A DNA stretch of 8,706 nucleotides from the NCBI GenBank assembly GCA_050305135.1, contig JBNLET010000263.1:1-8706 (forward strand). Reading direction: 5' to 3'. The translations under genes were made by a program, and so were the position numbers. Positions 1-5,918 of this stretch are shown here, piece after piece. The notes below the pieces were generated by a model. That model was not told the DNA's origin. It made no database searches and worked only from the letters and a program-made list of their open reading frames with translations. The first letter of the stretch is position 1, and every line of letters begins with the position of its first letter. This DNA is from Cognatazoarcus sp050305135. GTDB taxonomy: Bacteria > Pseudomonadota > Gammaproteobacteria > Burkholderiales > Rhodocyclaceae.

Positions 1-50
1 GCTACGCGTGATGCGCAGCGCCGGCGGGCCGGTGTGGCCGATGCGGAAGC

Positions 51-527
51 CTACAGCGACTTCGGATCCAGATCCCGGATCTCGGGCCAGATCTCGTCGG
101 CCTTATGGATGTAGCTCGGAATGTCCTTGGACCAGATCGCCAGCGAGTCAAGGCTGGAGTTGATGTAGAGCACGCCGTCGACGATCTTCCACGCCACCGG
201 ATCACCGGAGACCTTGACGCGCAGACTGACGCCGTAGGCGCAGTAGCCGCCGTAGGCCGGCAGGTACCGGTCGGGCTCGCGCACGAAGAGATCGCGGTTG
301 GCGCGGGAGGCGAAGCGGTAGAGGGCGCCATGGGCGCGGGCGGTGAATTCGCCGCTGCCGAGCACCGGCTTGCCCAGCGAGAAATAGGCGACCGGATCAT
401 GGCCGCGCAGCGCAACGCCGTCGGCATCGGCATCGACGTCGAAACCCGCCGCGGCCGCCGAGCGCACGACGGCGAACAGTGTCAGCAACAGGCAGAGGAA
501 GATTTTCGGATGCTTGCAGGTAGTCAT
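51..527 (-). CDS. Exported YHS-domain protein (copy 1)
   Basis: 158 aa. An N-terminal signal peptide is visible: a basic start, a hydrophobic core over residues 9-21 and small residues (SAAAA, about 23-27) as the cleavage site, so the mature protein should be periplasmic. The rest is a YHS-type domain with the usual blocks: GHDPVAYF (42-49), YRFAS (70-74), YLPAYGGYCAYGVS (88-101) and WKIVDGVLYIN (113-123), ending in a conserved-looking KADEIWPEI tail. YHS domains are small putative metal-binding modules; this version has only one cysteine after the signal peptide (C96), so a metal role is not shown. The ATG at 527 is chosen because GGGAGAA lies 4 nt upstream and the signal peptide begins there; the longer frame to 608 would overlap the upstream gene. 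It lies 28 bp after the AhpD-like gene, so the two are probably co-transcribed. Domain call firm; function unknown. Confidence 0.9.
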   Translation of the reverse strand: MTTCKHPKIFLCLLLTLFAVVRSAAAAGFDVDADADGVALRGHDPVAYFSLGKPVLGSGEFTARAHGALYRFASRANRDLFVREPDRYLPAYGGYCAYGVSLRVKVSGDPVAWKIVDGVLYINSSLDSLAIWSKDIPSYIHKADEIWPEIRDLDPKSL

Positions 528-555
528 GATGTTCTCCCGTGTGTCGTATCTCGCT

Positions 556-954
556 CTATCGAGCCTCGAGCATCTGGTCGACCTCGCCCTTGAAGTGTTC
601 CAGGTCATAGGCCATGCCGTTCAGCACGGTGCTCCAGTGCCGCACATGGGCGGCCGTCGCGACGGCCTCGCGGACCTCGGCTTCCGTTGCGCCGAGCGAA
701 CGGGCCTTCCTGCTGTGGTAGTAGATGCAGTAGGCGCAAGGGATCTGCGCCGCGACGCCGAGCGCGATCAGTTCGCGCGCGACGGCGTCGAGCTTGGCGT
801 CCTTGCCCATCAGGATCGCGTCGGCCGCGACGGCCGATTCGAGGGCGTGGGTCGGAAAAGTGTCGGCGTAGAACTTGGGCGGCGTCTGTGCAAGTGCGGG
901 GCTGCCCAGGAGCGACAGTGCGGCAGCGAAGATCGGGGCGTAGGCGAGTCTCAT
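556..954 (-). CDS. Exported AhpD-like / carboxymuconolactone decarboxylase-family protein
   Basis: 132 aa. Residues 1-22 form a signal peptide ending in ALA before Q23. The mature part carries the complete AhpD active-site signature E-x11-C-x2-C-x3-H: E61, C73, C76, H80, within the segment IPCAYCIYYHSRKARSLGAT. In AhpD the two cysteines form a redox-active disulfide and the Glu and His act in proton relay. Plain CMD decarboxylases usually lack the CxxC, so a thiol oxidoreductase or peroxidase-type role is more likely than a decarboxylase. Most AhpD-family proteins are cytoplasmic, so export is unusual. The start at 954 has GGAGGA 6 nt upstream; the open frame continues to 1353 but lacks supporting signals. 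It is first in a unit with the YHS gene 28 bp downstream and is divergent from the membrane regulator. Family call strong; substrate unknown. Confidence 0.9.
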   Translation of the reverse strand: MRLAYAPIFAAALSLLGSPALAQTPPKFYADTFPTHALESAVAADAILMGKDAKLDAVARELIALGVAAQIPCAYCIYYHSRKARSLGATEAEVREAVATAAHVRHWSTVLNGMAYDLEHFKGEVDQMLEAR

Positions 955-1019
955 CGTAGGTCCTCCGGCACGTTTGGAAGCATTCTTGCCAGTGGGGCCG
1001 TGACGCCCGAGCTGAGCGC

Positions 1020-1038
1020 CGGGCCGGCCACCGGCCCG
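1020..1038. repeat. Perfect stem-loop in putative 5' leader of AhpD/YHS unit
   Basis: Arms CGGGCCGG and CCGGCCCG (8 bp each) enclose a 3-nt CCA loop. The structure lies 65 nt upstream of the AhpD-like start codon and would be in the leader if transcription begins in the AT-rich tract near 1141-1170. There is no U-run after it on the minus strand, so it is not a classical terminator. It may be an RNA structure or just a GC-rich coincidence. Confidence 0.4.
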
Positions 1039-1111
1039 TGAGCGGTCCACCCGACCGGCTCGAGCCCACCTTCCTCCTGCAGCGGCGATCGCGTCCTTGC
1101 CGAACGGCTTG

Positions 1112-1132
1112 GCTTTTCCGATGCTTTTCCGA
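1112..1132. promoter_or_regulatory. Tandem 10-bp direct repeat, candidate regulator site
   Basis: GCTTTTCCGA occurs at 1112-1121 and again, perfectly, at 1123-1132, separated by one T, so the period is 11 bp, close to one DNA turn. OmpR/PhoB-type winged-helix proteins commonly bind direct repeats of this period. The repeat sits beside the AT-rich tract between the winged-helix regulator and the divergent AhpD/YHS genes. The repeat is seen; its use as an operator is inferred. Confidence 0.45.
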
Positions 1133-1388
1133 AGAACCCATAAGATGCTGTATTTGCTTGAATTTTTTCGCGTCGACAGGTCCCGGAAACGCGCAGCAAT
1201 CGTCGCCCGGCGGACCGCCAACGACACCGACAGGAACGCTTGCGCCGACAAGTGGGCTTGTGGATGATGGGTAGGCAGGGCCACGTGGCAGCCGGATCGA
1301 CATCGGCCGGGCCGGTGGTACACCGGGCACGCGGCCGCCTCAAAGCGGTCCATGGCTCTGCAGCAGCTCGGCTGGCAGGCGAAAGATA

Positions 1389-3149
1389 TTGGCTGACAAA
1401 GTTACGATGACTTCCTCGAGCGGCAAGGTCGCCGACCATCGTGCCGATCCGATCTTCCTGATCGGCGAGATGCGCCTCGACCCGGCAAGCAACGAGCTCA
1501 CCCGCAGGCCCGACGGGCCGATCCAGCACCTCGAACCGAAGGCGGCCGAGGTGCTCGCCACCCTCGCCCGCCACGCCGGCCAGGCCGTCAGCCGCGAGGA
1601 TCTGCTGACGGCGGTCTGGCCGGGCGTCGTGGTCGGCGACGACGCGTTGACCCAGGCGATCATCAAGCTGCGCAGGGCATTGGGCGACGACGCCCGCCAG
1701 CCGCGCTACATAGAGACGATTTCGAAGCGCGGCTACCGCCTGATCGCAACGGTCAGCGAAATCACGCCGCCGGCGCCGACCGTCGATCCGCCCGCCCTCG
1801 CACCGGAAGCGCCCACGCCGGCCGGGAGCGCGCCCGCGCGCCGGCGACTCGATGCCTGGCTGATCGCGCTTGCGGGCGCGGGCGTACTGCTGCTTTTCGC
1901 CGTGGCGCTGCTCGGCGAGCCGCAAGGGGAGCGCGCGGCACCGCCGGCATCGGCAGCGCGCGCCGGCGCGACATCGCCGCCGGTGATCGCCGTGCTGCCG
2001 CTCGCCAACCTCGGCGGCGACCCGCAACGGGCGTATTTCAGCGACGGCATCACCGAGGACATCATCGGCGCGCTCGGGCGCTATTCGGGCCTGCGCGTCA
2101 TCGCGCGCAACTCGGTGGAGCAGTTCAAGACGCGCCCGGCCACCGCCAGCGTGCTGCGGCAGGAACTCGGCGCCGACTACGTCCTGGGCGGCAGTGTGCG
2201 CGAACACGCGGGCCGCATCCGCATCGCGGTGCAGCTCAGCGACAGCGACAGTGCCCAGGTGCTGTGGTCGGACCGCTTCGAGGGCAGCGACGTGTTCGAA
2301 ATCCAGCAGGACATCGTGCGGCAGATTGCCGGCACGCTCGCCGTCAGGCTGACGCGCCTCGAAGAGCGACGCATCGAGGCCCAGCCGCGGGCCGACATGG
2401 CCGCCTACGACCTGGTGCTGCATGCGCGCGCATTGCTGGTGCGGACCGAGCGCAGCGCCAACCGCGAAGCCCGCAAGCTGCTCGGGCGCGCGCTCGAACT
2501 CGAGCCGGACTATGGCGAGGCCTACGTGGTGCGGGCCCAGGCCGAATTCCATCGCGCCATGTACGGCTGGGTCGAGGACGGCGCCCTCGCCTTCGAGCGC
2601 TCCGAAGCCGATGCCCTGCGGGCGCTGGCGAGCGACGACGCGCAGGCCAAGGCCCGCGCGCACGGCCACCTGAGCCTGGTGTACGCGCTGCGGCGCGAGT
2701 TCGACAAAGCCTTGCGCGAAGCCGATCTGGCGATCGCCGCGAACCCCAGCGACGCTTTCGCGATCGACGCCCGCGGCGACGTGCTGCTGTGGAGCGGACG
2801 CCTGCAGGAAGCCGTCGATGCGATGGAAGCGGCGGGCCGGCTGGATCCGGTCGGCCGCTCGGCCGGCAGCAAGTTCGATCTGGTATTGGCCTATTACAGC
2901 CTCGAGCGCTACGCGGAAGCGCTCGTCACGGTCGAATCGGCGCTGGCGCGCTATCCCGATGCCCCGTTCCTGCAAGCGCTGCGCGCCGCGACGCTGGCCC
3001 GCCTGGGCAAGCTCGAGCGGGCGCGCCAAGCCGCCGCCGAGGTGCGCCGACTGGCACCGTTCTTCCCGGCACGCAGTTTCGGCAACCGCTTCGTCGATCC
3101 GGCGCTGATGGCGCACCTGCAGGCCGGGCTGCGAGAGGCGGGACTGTAG
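1389..3149 (+). CDS. CadC/ToxR-like membrane regulator: winged helix, TM helix, TolB-N-like domain, TPRs
   Basis: 586 aa from a TTG start. Residues about 22-122 form an OmpR/CadC-type winged helix (Trans_reg_C), including SREDLLTAVWPG, TQAIIKLRRALGD and the C-terminal hairpin YIETISKRGYRLIA. A Pro/Ala-rich linker (125-150) leads to one membrane helix (about 155-176, preceded by RRR). Residues about 198-320 resemble the TolB N-terminal/FlgO-like domain found in many such regulators (PPVIAVLPLANLGG, YFSDGITEDIIGAL, GADYVLGGSVR). Residues about 335-560 are helical with TPR-like repeats (e.g. ARKLLGRALELEPDYGEAY, KALREADLAIAANPSDAFA). The basic flank predicts DNA binding in the cytoplasm and sensing in the periplasm. 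Start choice is uncertain: the TTG has only a weak AGGCGA upstream, and an in-frame ATG at 1407 would shorten it by 6 residues. It is divergent from the AhpD/YHS genes and convergent with the second YHS gene, so these are its likely targets. Signal unknown. Confidence 0.9.
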   Translation: MADKVTMTSSSGKVADHRADPIFLIGEMRLDPASNELTRRPDGPIQHLEPKAAEVLATLARHAGQAVSREDLLTAVWPGVVVGDDALTQAIIKLRRALGDDARQPRYIETISKRGYRLIATVSEITPPAPTVDPPALAPEAPTPAGSAPARRRLDAWLIALAGAGVLLLFAVALLGEPQGERAAPPASAARAGATSPPVIAVLPLANLGGDPQRAYFSDGITEDIIGALGRYSGLRVIARNSVEQFKTRPATASVLRQELGADYVLGGSVREHAGRIRIAVQLSDSDSAQVLWSDRFEGSDVFEIQQDIVRQIAGTLAVRLTRLEERRIEAQPRADMAAYDLVLHARALLVRTERSANREARKLLGRALELEPDYGEAYVVRAQAEFHRAMYGWVEDGALAFERSEADALRALASDDAQAKARAHGHLSLVYALRREFDKALREADLAIAANPSDAFAIDARGDVLLWSGRLQEAVDAMEAAGRLDPVGRSAGSKFDLVLAYYSLERYAEALVTVESALARYPDAPFLQALRAATLARLGKLERARQAAAEVRRLAPFFPARSFGNRFVDPALMAHLQAGLREAGL

Positions 3150-3155
3150 CCGCCG

Positions 3156-3593
3156 CTATCGGCCGGCTTCCCACTCGCGCGCCGCGCGGCGCAGCAGCTC
3201 GGGGTCCTTGTCCACCATGTCGCGGGCGTCGGCCGAGGCGAACACATAGAGCTTGCCGTCCACGATCTTCCACAGCCGCGGGTCGGCGACCACGTGCACG
3301 CCGAGGCTGATGCCGGTGGCGCAGAAGCCGGCGAACTGCGGCAGGTAGCGCTCCGGCTCGCCGGCGAACGCCGCCTCGTGTGCGGCGGAGGAAAATCGAT
3401 AGCGTCGCTCGTCCCACACGCGCTGATGCGCCGGCACACCGATCGTCGCCTCATCGTCGACGAAATAGGCCACCACGTCGTAGCCCTGCAGCGCGAGCGG
3501 CGGCGCATCGCCCGCACGAGCCGGCGCACTCGCCCACAGGCCGCACACGAGCAGCACAGCAGTGACTGTGAATGAGACGCGCAACCGCGGCAC
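3156..3593 (-). CDS. Exported YHS-domain protein (copy 2)
   Basis: 145 aa from a GTG start. Signal peptide: basic MPRLR start, hydrophobic core (8-20) and ARA cleavage site before G28. A YHS-type domain follows: LQGYDVVAYF (35-44), YRFSS (65-69), YLPQFAGFCATGISLG (83-98) and WKIVDGKLYVF (108-118). It is a divergent paralogue of the protein at 51-527. Here GYCAYG is replaced by GFCATG, and the C-terminus (DKDPELLRRAAREWEAG) lacks the KADEIWP-type tail of copy 1. The GTG is chosen because AGGAGG (3601-3606) lies 7 nt upstream and it gives a proper signal peptide; the open frame runs on to 3842 but would overlap the glycosyltransferase. It is separated by 166 bp from that gene, has its own operator-like palindrome, and converges on the regulator with a 6-bp gap. 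Domain call firm, function unknown. Confidence 0.88.
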   Translation of the reverse strand: MPRLRVSFTVTAVLLVCGLWASAPARAGDAPPLALQGYDVVAYFVDDEATIGVPAHQRVWDERRYRFSSAAHEAAFAGEPERYLPQFAGFCATGISLGVHVVADPRLWKIVDGKLYVFASADARDMVDKDPELLRRAAREWEAGR

Positions 3594-3600
3594 GACCGTC

Positions 3601-3606
3601 CCTCCT
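3601..3606 (-). promoter_or_regulatory. Strong Shine-Dalgarno that fixes a GTG start
   Basis: AGGAGG on the minus strand, 7 nt before the GTG at 3593. It identifies the GTG as the true start of YHS copy 2 in place of the upstream codons of the longer open frame. It directly abuts, and shares base 3606 with, the palindrome at 3606-3630. Confidence 0.8.
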
Positions 3607-3630
3607 GATCGATTCTTGAAGAATAGATCA
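3606..3630. promoter_or_regulatory. 25-bp operator-like palindrome upstream of YHS copy 2
   Basis: The left arm TGATCgATTCTT and right arm AAGAATaGATCA (plus strand) flank a central G. The arms are complementary except for one position (3611/3625). The inner 13 bp, ATTCTTgAAGAAT, is perfect. On the minus strand it contains TATTCT (3625-3620), a possible -10 element that would place a transcript start near 3613, about 20 nt before the GTG start. A dimeric repressor bound here would block transcription; alternatively the RNA arm could affect the adjacent ribosome site. No good -35 is visible. The palindrome is seen; its role is inferred. Confidence 0.6.
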
Positions 3631-3759
3631 AACACCGCTGCGCACAGGCATCGGCGCAACGAGCGTCCGGCGTCGATTCGCGGAGCTTCGACCACACAAG
3701 CGTCTTCGGCGCAAACCGCGGGGGCTGCGGCCCCGGTCGGAAGCGTCCGCGCCAAGGCT

Positions 3760-4905
3760 TCAGCCGACGATCTCGAGCATGCGACCGAGCACGCGCTGGG
3801 CAACGAAGTATTCTTCGGCGATGTCACGGGCTGCGCGGGCATGCCTCAGGTAGTCGGCGTCCACCGCGGCGATGCGATCGACGGCCTCGTCCGGCGTCGA
3901 GAACGTCAGAATGCCCCGGTCCGTAGGCAAATGCCTTTCGATGCCGGTGGACTGCACGACCACCGGCTTGCCGCAGGCCAGATAGGCGGCGCTGCGATCG
4001 CTGAACCAGCCGGTGTTGAAGGCGACGTAGCGATTGTGGGCGACGCTGAACTCGGCGCGCGATCCGGCCAGGAAGCGACGGTAGTCGGCAAAGTTGCGCA
4101 GCCGCGCCGGATCCGACAAGCGCCAGCCGGCATCGGTGAACAGCCGGCGATCGCGTTGCTGCTCGGGCCCCTGCAGGCGCAACGCGATCTCCATCGGCCG
4201 GCCGCTGCGCCGCGGCAGGTCCAGATAGTCGAGCCAGTTGTCGGATTTCTGGCCCGAGTGCTTGCCGTCCAGTTCGAAGGTTCCGCGTCCGCGCCAGGTC
4301 GAAACAGTCGTGAAACGGCCACCATCGTCGCAGATCTGCGGCGGGTACATCGACAACACGACCGGGCGCGGCAGCGCATGCCAGGCCAGCCCGGAACACG
4401 GGATCGCCGAGGCCGCGGTGCCGATGTTGTAGCCCAGCGTGAAGCGATGCTCGTAGCGATCGAGCGGGTCGGCCTCGGGGTCCCGGTGCTCGAACAGCGT
4501 CTGCGTGCTGCCGGGGTTGCCGTCGAAGAACGCCCGCCTGGCCGGCGCCTCGAAAATCTCCGCCAACTTGTGGATCTTGCCGCTGCGCGTGATCAGCAGG
4601 TCGGCTCCGGCGGCCAGGGCCTCGAGCCGCGCGAACGGCAGGCCATGAGTCGTCCGGCTCCAGCCCACCAGCGCGGCGCGCGGCCAGAGGCCGTACTCGC
4701 GCGCGACCGCCTCGAAGTGCGCACACCCGCTCCAGCGCTCGAACGGGACCGGCCCGCCGTGCGCGTCGACGCAGCGGCCACGCCCCACGTAGTCGATCAG
4801 ATAGACCTCGTGGCCGAGCTCGTGCAGGCCCACCGCATAGGCCAGGGCATGATCCACATGACCGACCGTGGTGTTGGCGATCTTGGCCGTGACGAGGATG
4901 CGCAT
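3760..4905 (-). CDS. Divergent GT-B-like glycosyltransferase
   Basis: 381 aa, no signal peptide or membrane helix. The N-terminal half starts with a Rossmann-like MRILVTAKIANTTVGHVDHALAYAVGLHELGHEVYLIDY pattern (strand, then a helix with GH.DHA, then a second strand at 33-39), typical of GT-B enzymes. The C-terminal part has the donor-side pattern of Glyco_trans_1_2-type proteins: FNTGWFSDRSAAYLACGKPV (296-315) and QSTGIE (318-323), where family members bind the nucleotide sugar, then a closing helical tail (EEYF...RVLGRMLEIV). It presumably transfers a sugar in the cytoplasm, but donor and acceptor cannot be told. The ATG at 4905 is the first start and has no strong Shine-Dalgarno. It is the last gene of the deacetylase-GT-GT unit, 30 bp after the GT4 gene. 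Moderately sure of the activity class. Confidence 0.78.
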   Translation of the reverse strand: MRILVTAKIANTTVGHVDHALAYAVGLHELGHEVYLIDYVGRGRCVDAHGGPVPFERWSGCAHFEAVAREYGLWPRAALVGWSRTTHGLPFARLEALAAGADLLITRSGKIHKLAEIFEAPARRAFFDGNPGSTQTLFEHRDPEADPLDRYEHRFTLGYNIGTAASAIPCSGLAWHALPRPVVLSMYPPQICDDGGRFTTVSTWRGRGTFELDGKHSGQKSDNWLDYLDLPRRSGRPMEIALRLQGPEQQRDRRLFTDAGWRLSDPARLRNFADYRRFLAGSRAEFSVAHNRYVAFNTGWFSDRSAAYLACGKPVVVQSTGIERHLPTDRGILTFSTPDEAVDRIAAVDADYLRHARAARDIAEEYFVAQRVLGRMLEIVG

Positions 4906-4935
4906 GGGCTTGCCGGATTCCTGACCGATGCCTGG

Positions 4936-5910
4936 TCAGCAGAGATGGGCGCGCACGAAGCCGAGCCAGTCCTGCACGCGCAGCGGCCACGCATATTCCC
5001 GCTCGACAATGCTGCGGTTGTTGCGGCCGAGTTCGGCCACCAGCGGCCGGTCGGCCGCGAGTCGGGCGATGCGGCTGCGAAAGGCTTCGCATCGGCGCTC
5101 CACCAGAAAGCCGTTGACGCCGTCGCGGATCAGGTCCTCGCAACCGCCCACGCGGGTCGAGACGACGCCGCGCCCGCAGGCGGCCGCCTCGAGCACGCTC
5201 TGCGAAAACCCCTCCGACGACGAAGCACAGACGTAGAGGTCGATCTCGTTGTACAAGGCCGGCATCTGCCGGCGCGGCACCTGCCCGTCGCCCCGACCGC
5301 CCAGCGTGCGTACCTGCACGCCCGGCATGTCGGCCAGCGGCGCGATGAACTCGGAGAAACCCTTCAGGCCGTCGTGCTTGCCGATCTCCGTGGCACCCGA
5401 AAAGCCGATCACCAGCGGCGCCCCACGATCCACCCGGATCGGCTTCGAGGGCGAGAACAGCGCCGTATCCACGCCGTTTTCGGTCAACGCGATAGTCTCC
5501 AGGCCGGCTTCGCCGAACAGCCGCCACAGCCTCCGGCTGATGAGATTCACGCCGCGCACGCGGGCGAGTTTTTCGATCAGTTCCTGCGGCGGTGGCGGGG
5601 AATGGTCGGGCAGCGAGGCGTAGCCGTCCCACGAGCGGTGCGAATGCACGCCGGTGATCACGCGGGCGGGGTCGAGGAACGGCAGCAGCGATCGATAGCG
5701 CTCCTTCGGCTTCTTGGAAAACAGCGAGGTCCAGCCCAGCACGAAGACCAGATCGAACGCCGCGTGCCGGCGCTCGATGGCCGCCGCATCCTCCTTCGCC
5801 GAAAGCACCTCGAAGTGCAGCGCCGGATCGGTGTTGTGTTCGACCAGGCCCTTGGCAATCGTGTCGTAGGACCAGCCGTACTTGTCGATGATGACGAGGA
5901 CGCGGCTCAT
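4936..5910 (-). CDS. GT4-type glycosyltransferase (group 1)
   Basis: 324 aa, cytoplasmic. The GT-B C-terminal domain is clear: NGVDTALF (145-152), LVIGFSG (166-172) starting the second Rossmann domain, DGLKGF (180-185), and the donor-binding stretch EGFSQSVLE (233-241), which contains the E-x7-E motif (E233, E241) of retaining group 1 transferases, followed by GVVSTRVGGCEDLIRDGVNG (248-267). The N-terminal acceptor domain is short and less typical. ATG at 5910 is preferred over the GTG at 5922: a GAGGGG lies 11 nt before the ATG, whereas it is only about 1 nt from the GTG, which overlaps the stop of the preceding gene. The gap to the deacetylase is 8 bp, implying translational coupling. It probably adds a sugar to a glycan acceptor; specificity unknown. 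Confidence 0.88.
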   Translation of the reverse strand: MSRVLVIIDKYGWSYDTIAKGLVEHNTDPALHFEVLSAKEDAAAIERRHAAFDLVFVLGWTSLFSKKPKERYRSLLPFLDPARVITGVHSHRSWDGYASLPDHSPPPPQELIEKLARVRGVNLISRRLWRLFGEAGLETIALTENGVDTALFSPSKPIRVDRGAPLVIGFSGATEIGKHDGLKGFSEFIAPLADMPGVQVRTLGGRGDGQVPRRQMPALYNEIDLYVCASSSEGFSQSVLEAAACGRGVVSTRVGGCEDLIRDGVNGFLVERRCEAFRSRIARLAADRPLVAELGRNNRSIVEREYAWPLRVQDWLGFVRAHLC

Positions 5911-5918
5911 GGCACGTG

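Larger units (their letters stand above)
955..1388. promoter_or_regulatory. Divergent intergenic region between AhpD/YHS unit and regulator
   Basis: 434 bp with no convincing gene. The open frames crossing it are low-complexity shadows. It contains the GGAGGA ribosome site of the AhpD-like gene (961-966), a perfect stem-loop (1020-1038), a tandem 10-bp repeat (1112-1132) and an AT-rich tract of about 30% GC (1141-1170) in otherwise GC-rich DNA. The AT-rich tract is the likeliest place for the divergent promoters, but I see no clear -35/-10 pair on either strand. Confidence 0.6.

Noticed and set aside
1..50. Possible end of a neighbouring gene at the left edge
   Set aside because: Too short to tell coding from non-coding; no stop or domain pattern is convincing in either strand.
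1038..1274. 78-aa plus-strand frame in the divergent region
   Set aside because: No ribosome site, no domain, low-complexity Pro/Thr/Gly tail, and it covers the AT-rich regulatory tract.
951..3116. 721-aa minus-strand open frame antisense to the regulator
   Set aside because: Arg/Ala/Gly-rich with no recognisable domain. It arises from high-GC third-position bias opposite the well-supported regulator and overlaps the AhpD-like gene start.
3179..3192. 14-bp palindrome GCGCCGCGCGGCGC near the convergent stops
   Set aside because: It lies inside Ala/Arg codons of YHS copy 2 and has no T-run, so I do not call a terminator.
3721..3734. GGGGC/GCCCC hairpin after the last glycosyltransferase
   Set aside because: Only 5 bp and not followed by a T-run; too weak to call as a terminator.
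3594..3842. N-terminal extension of YHS copy 2
   Set aside because: It would overlap the glycosyltransferase end and bury the signal peptide; AGGAGG fixes the GTG at 3593.
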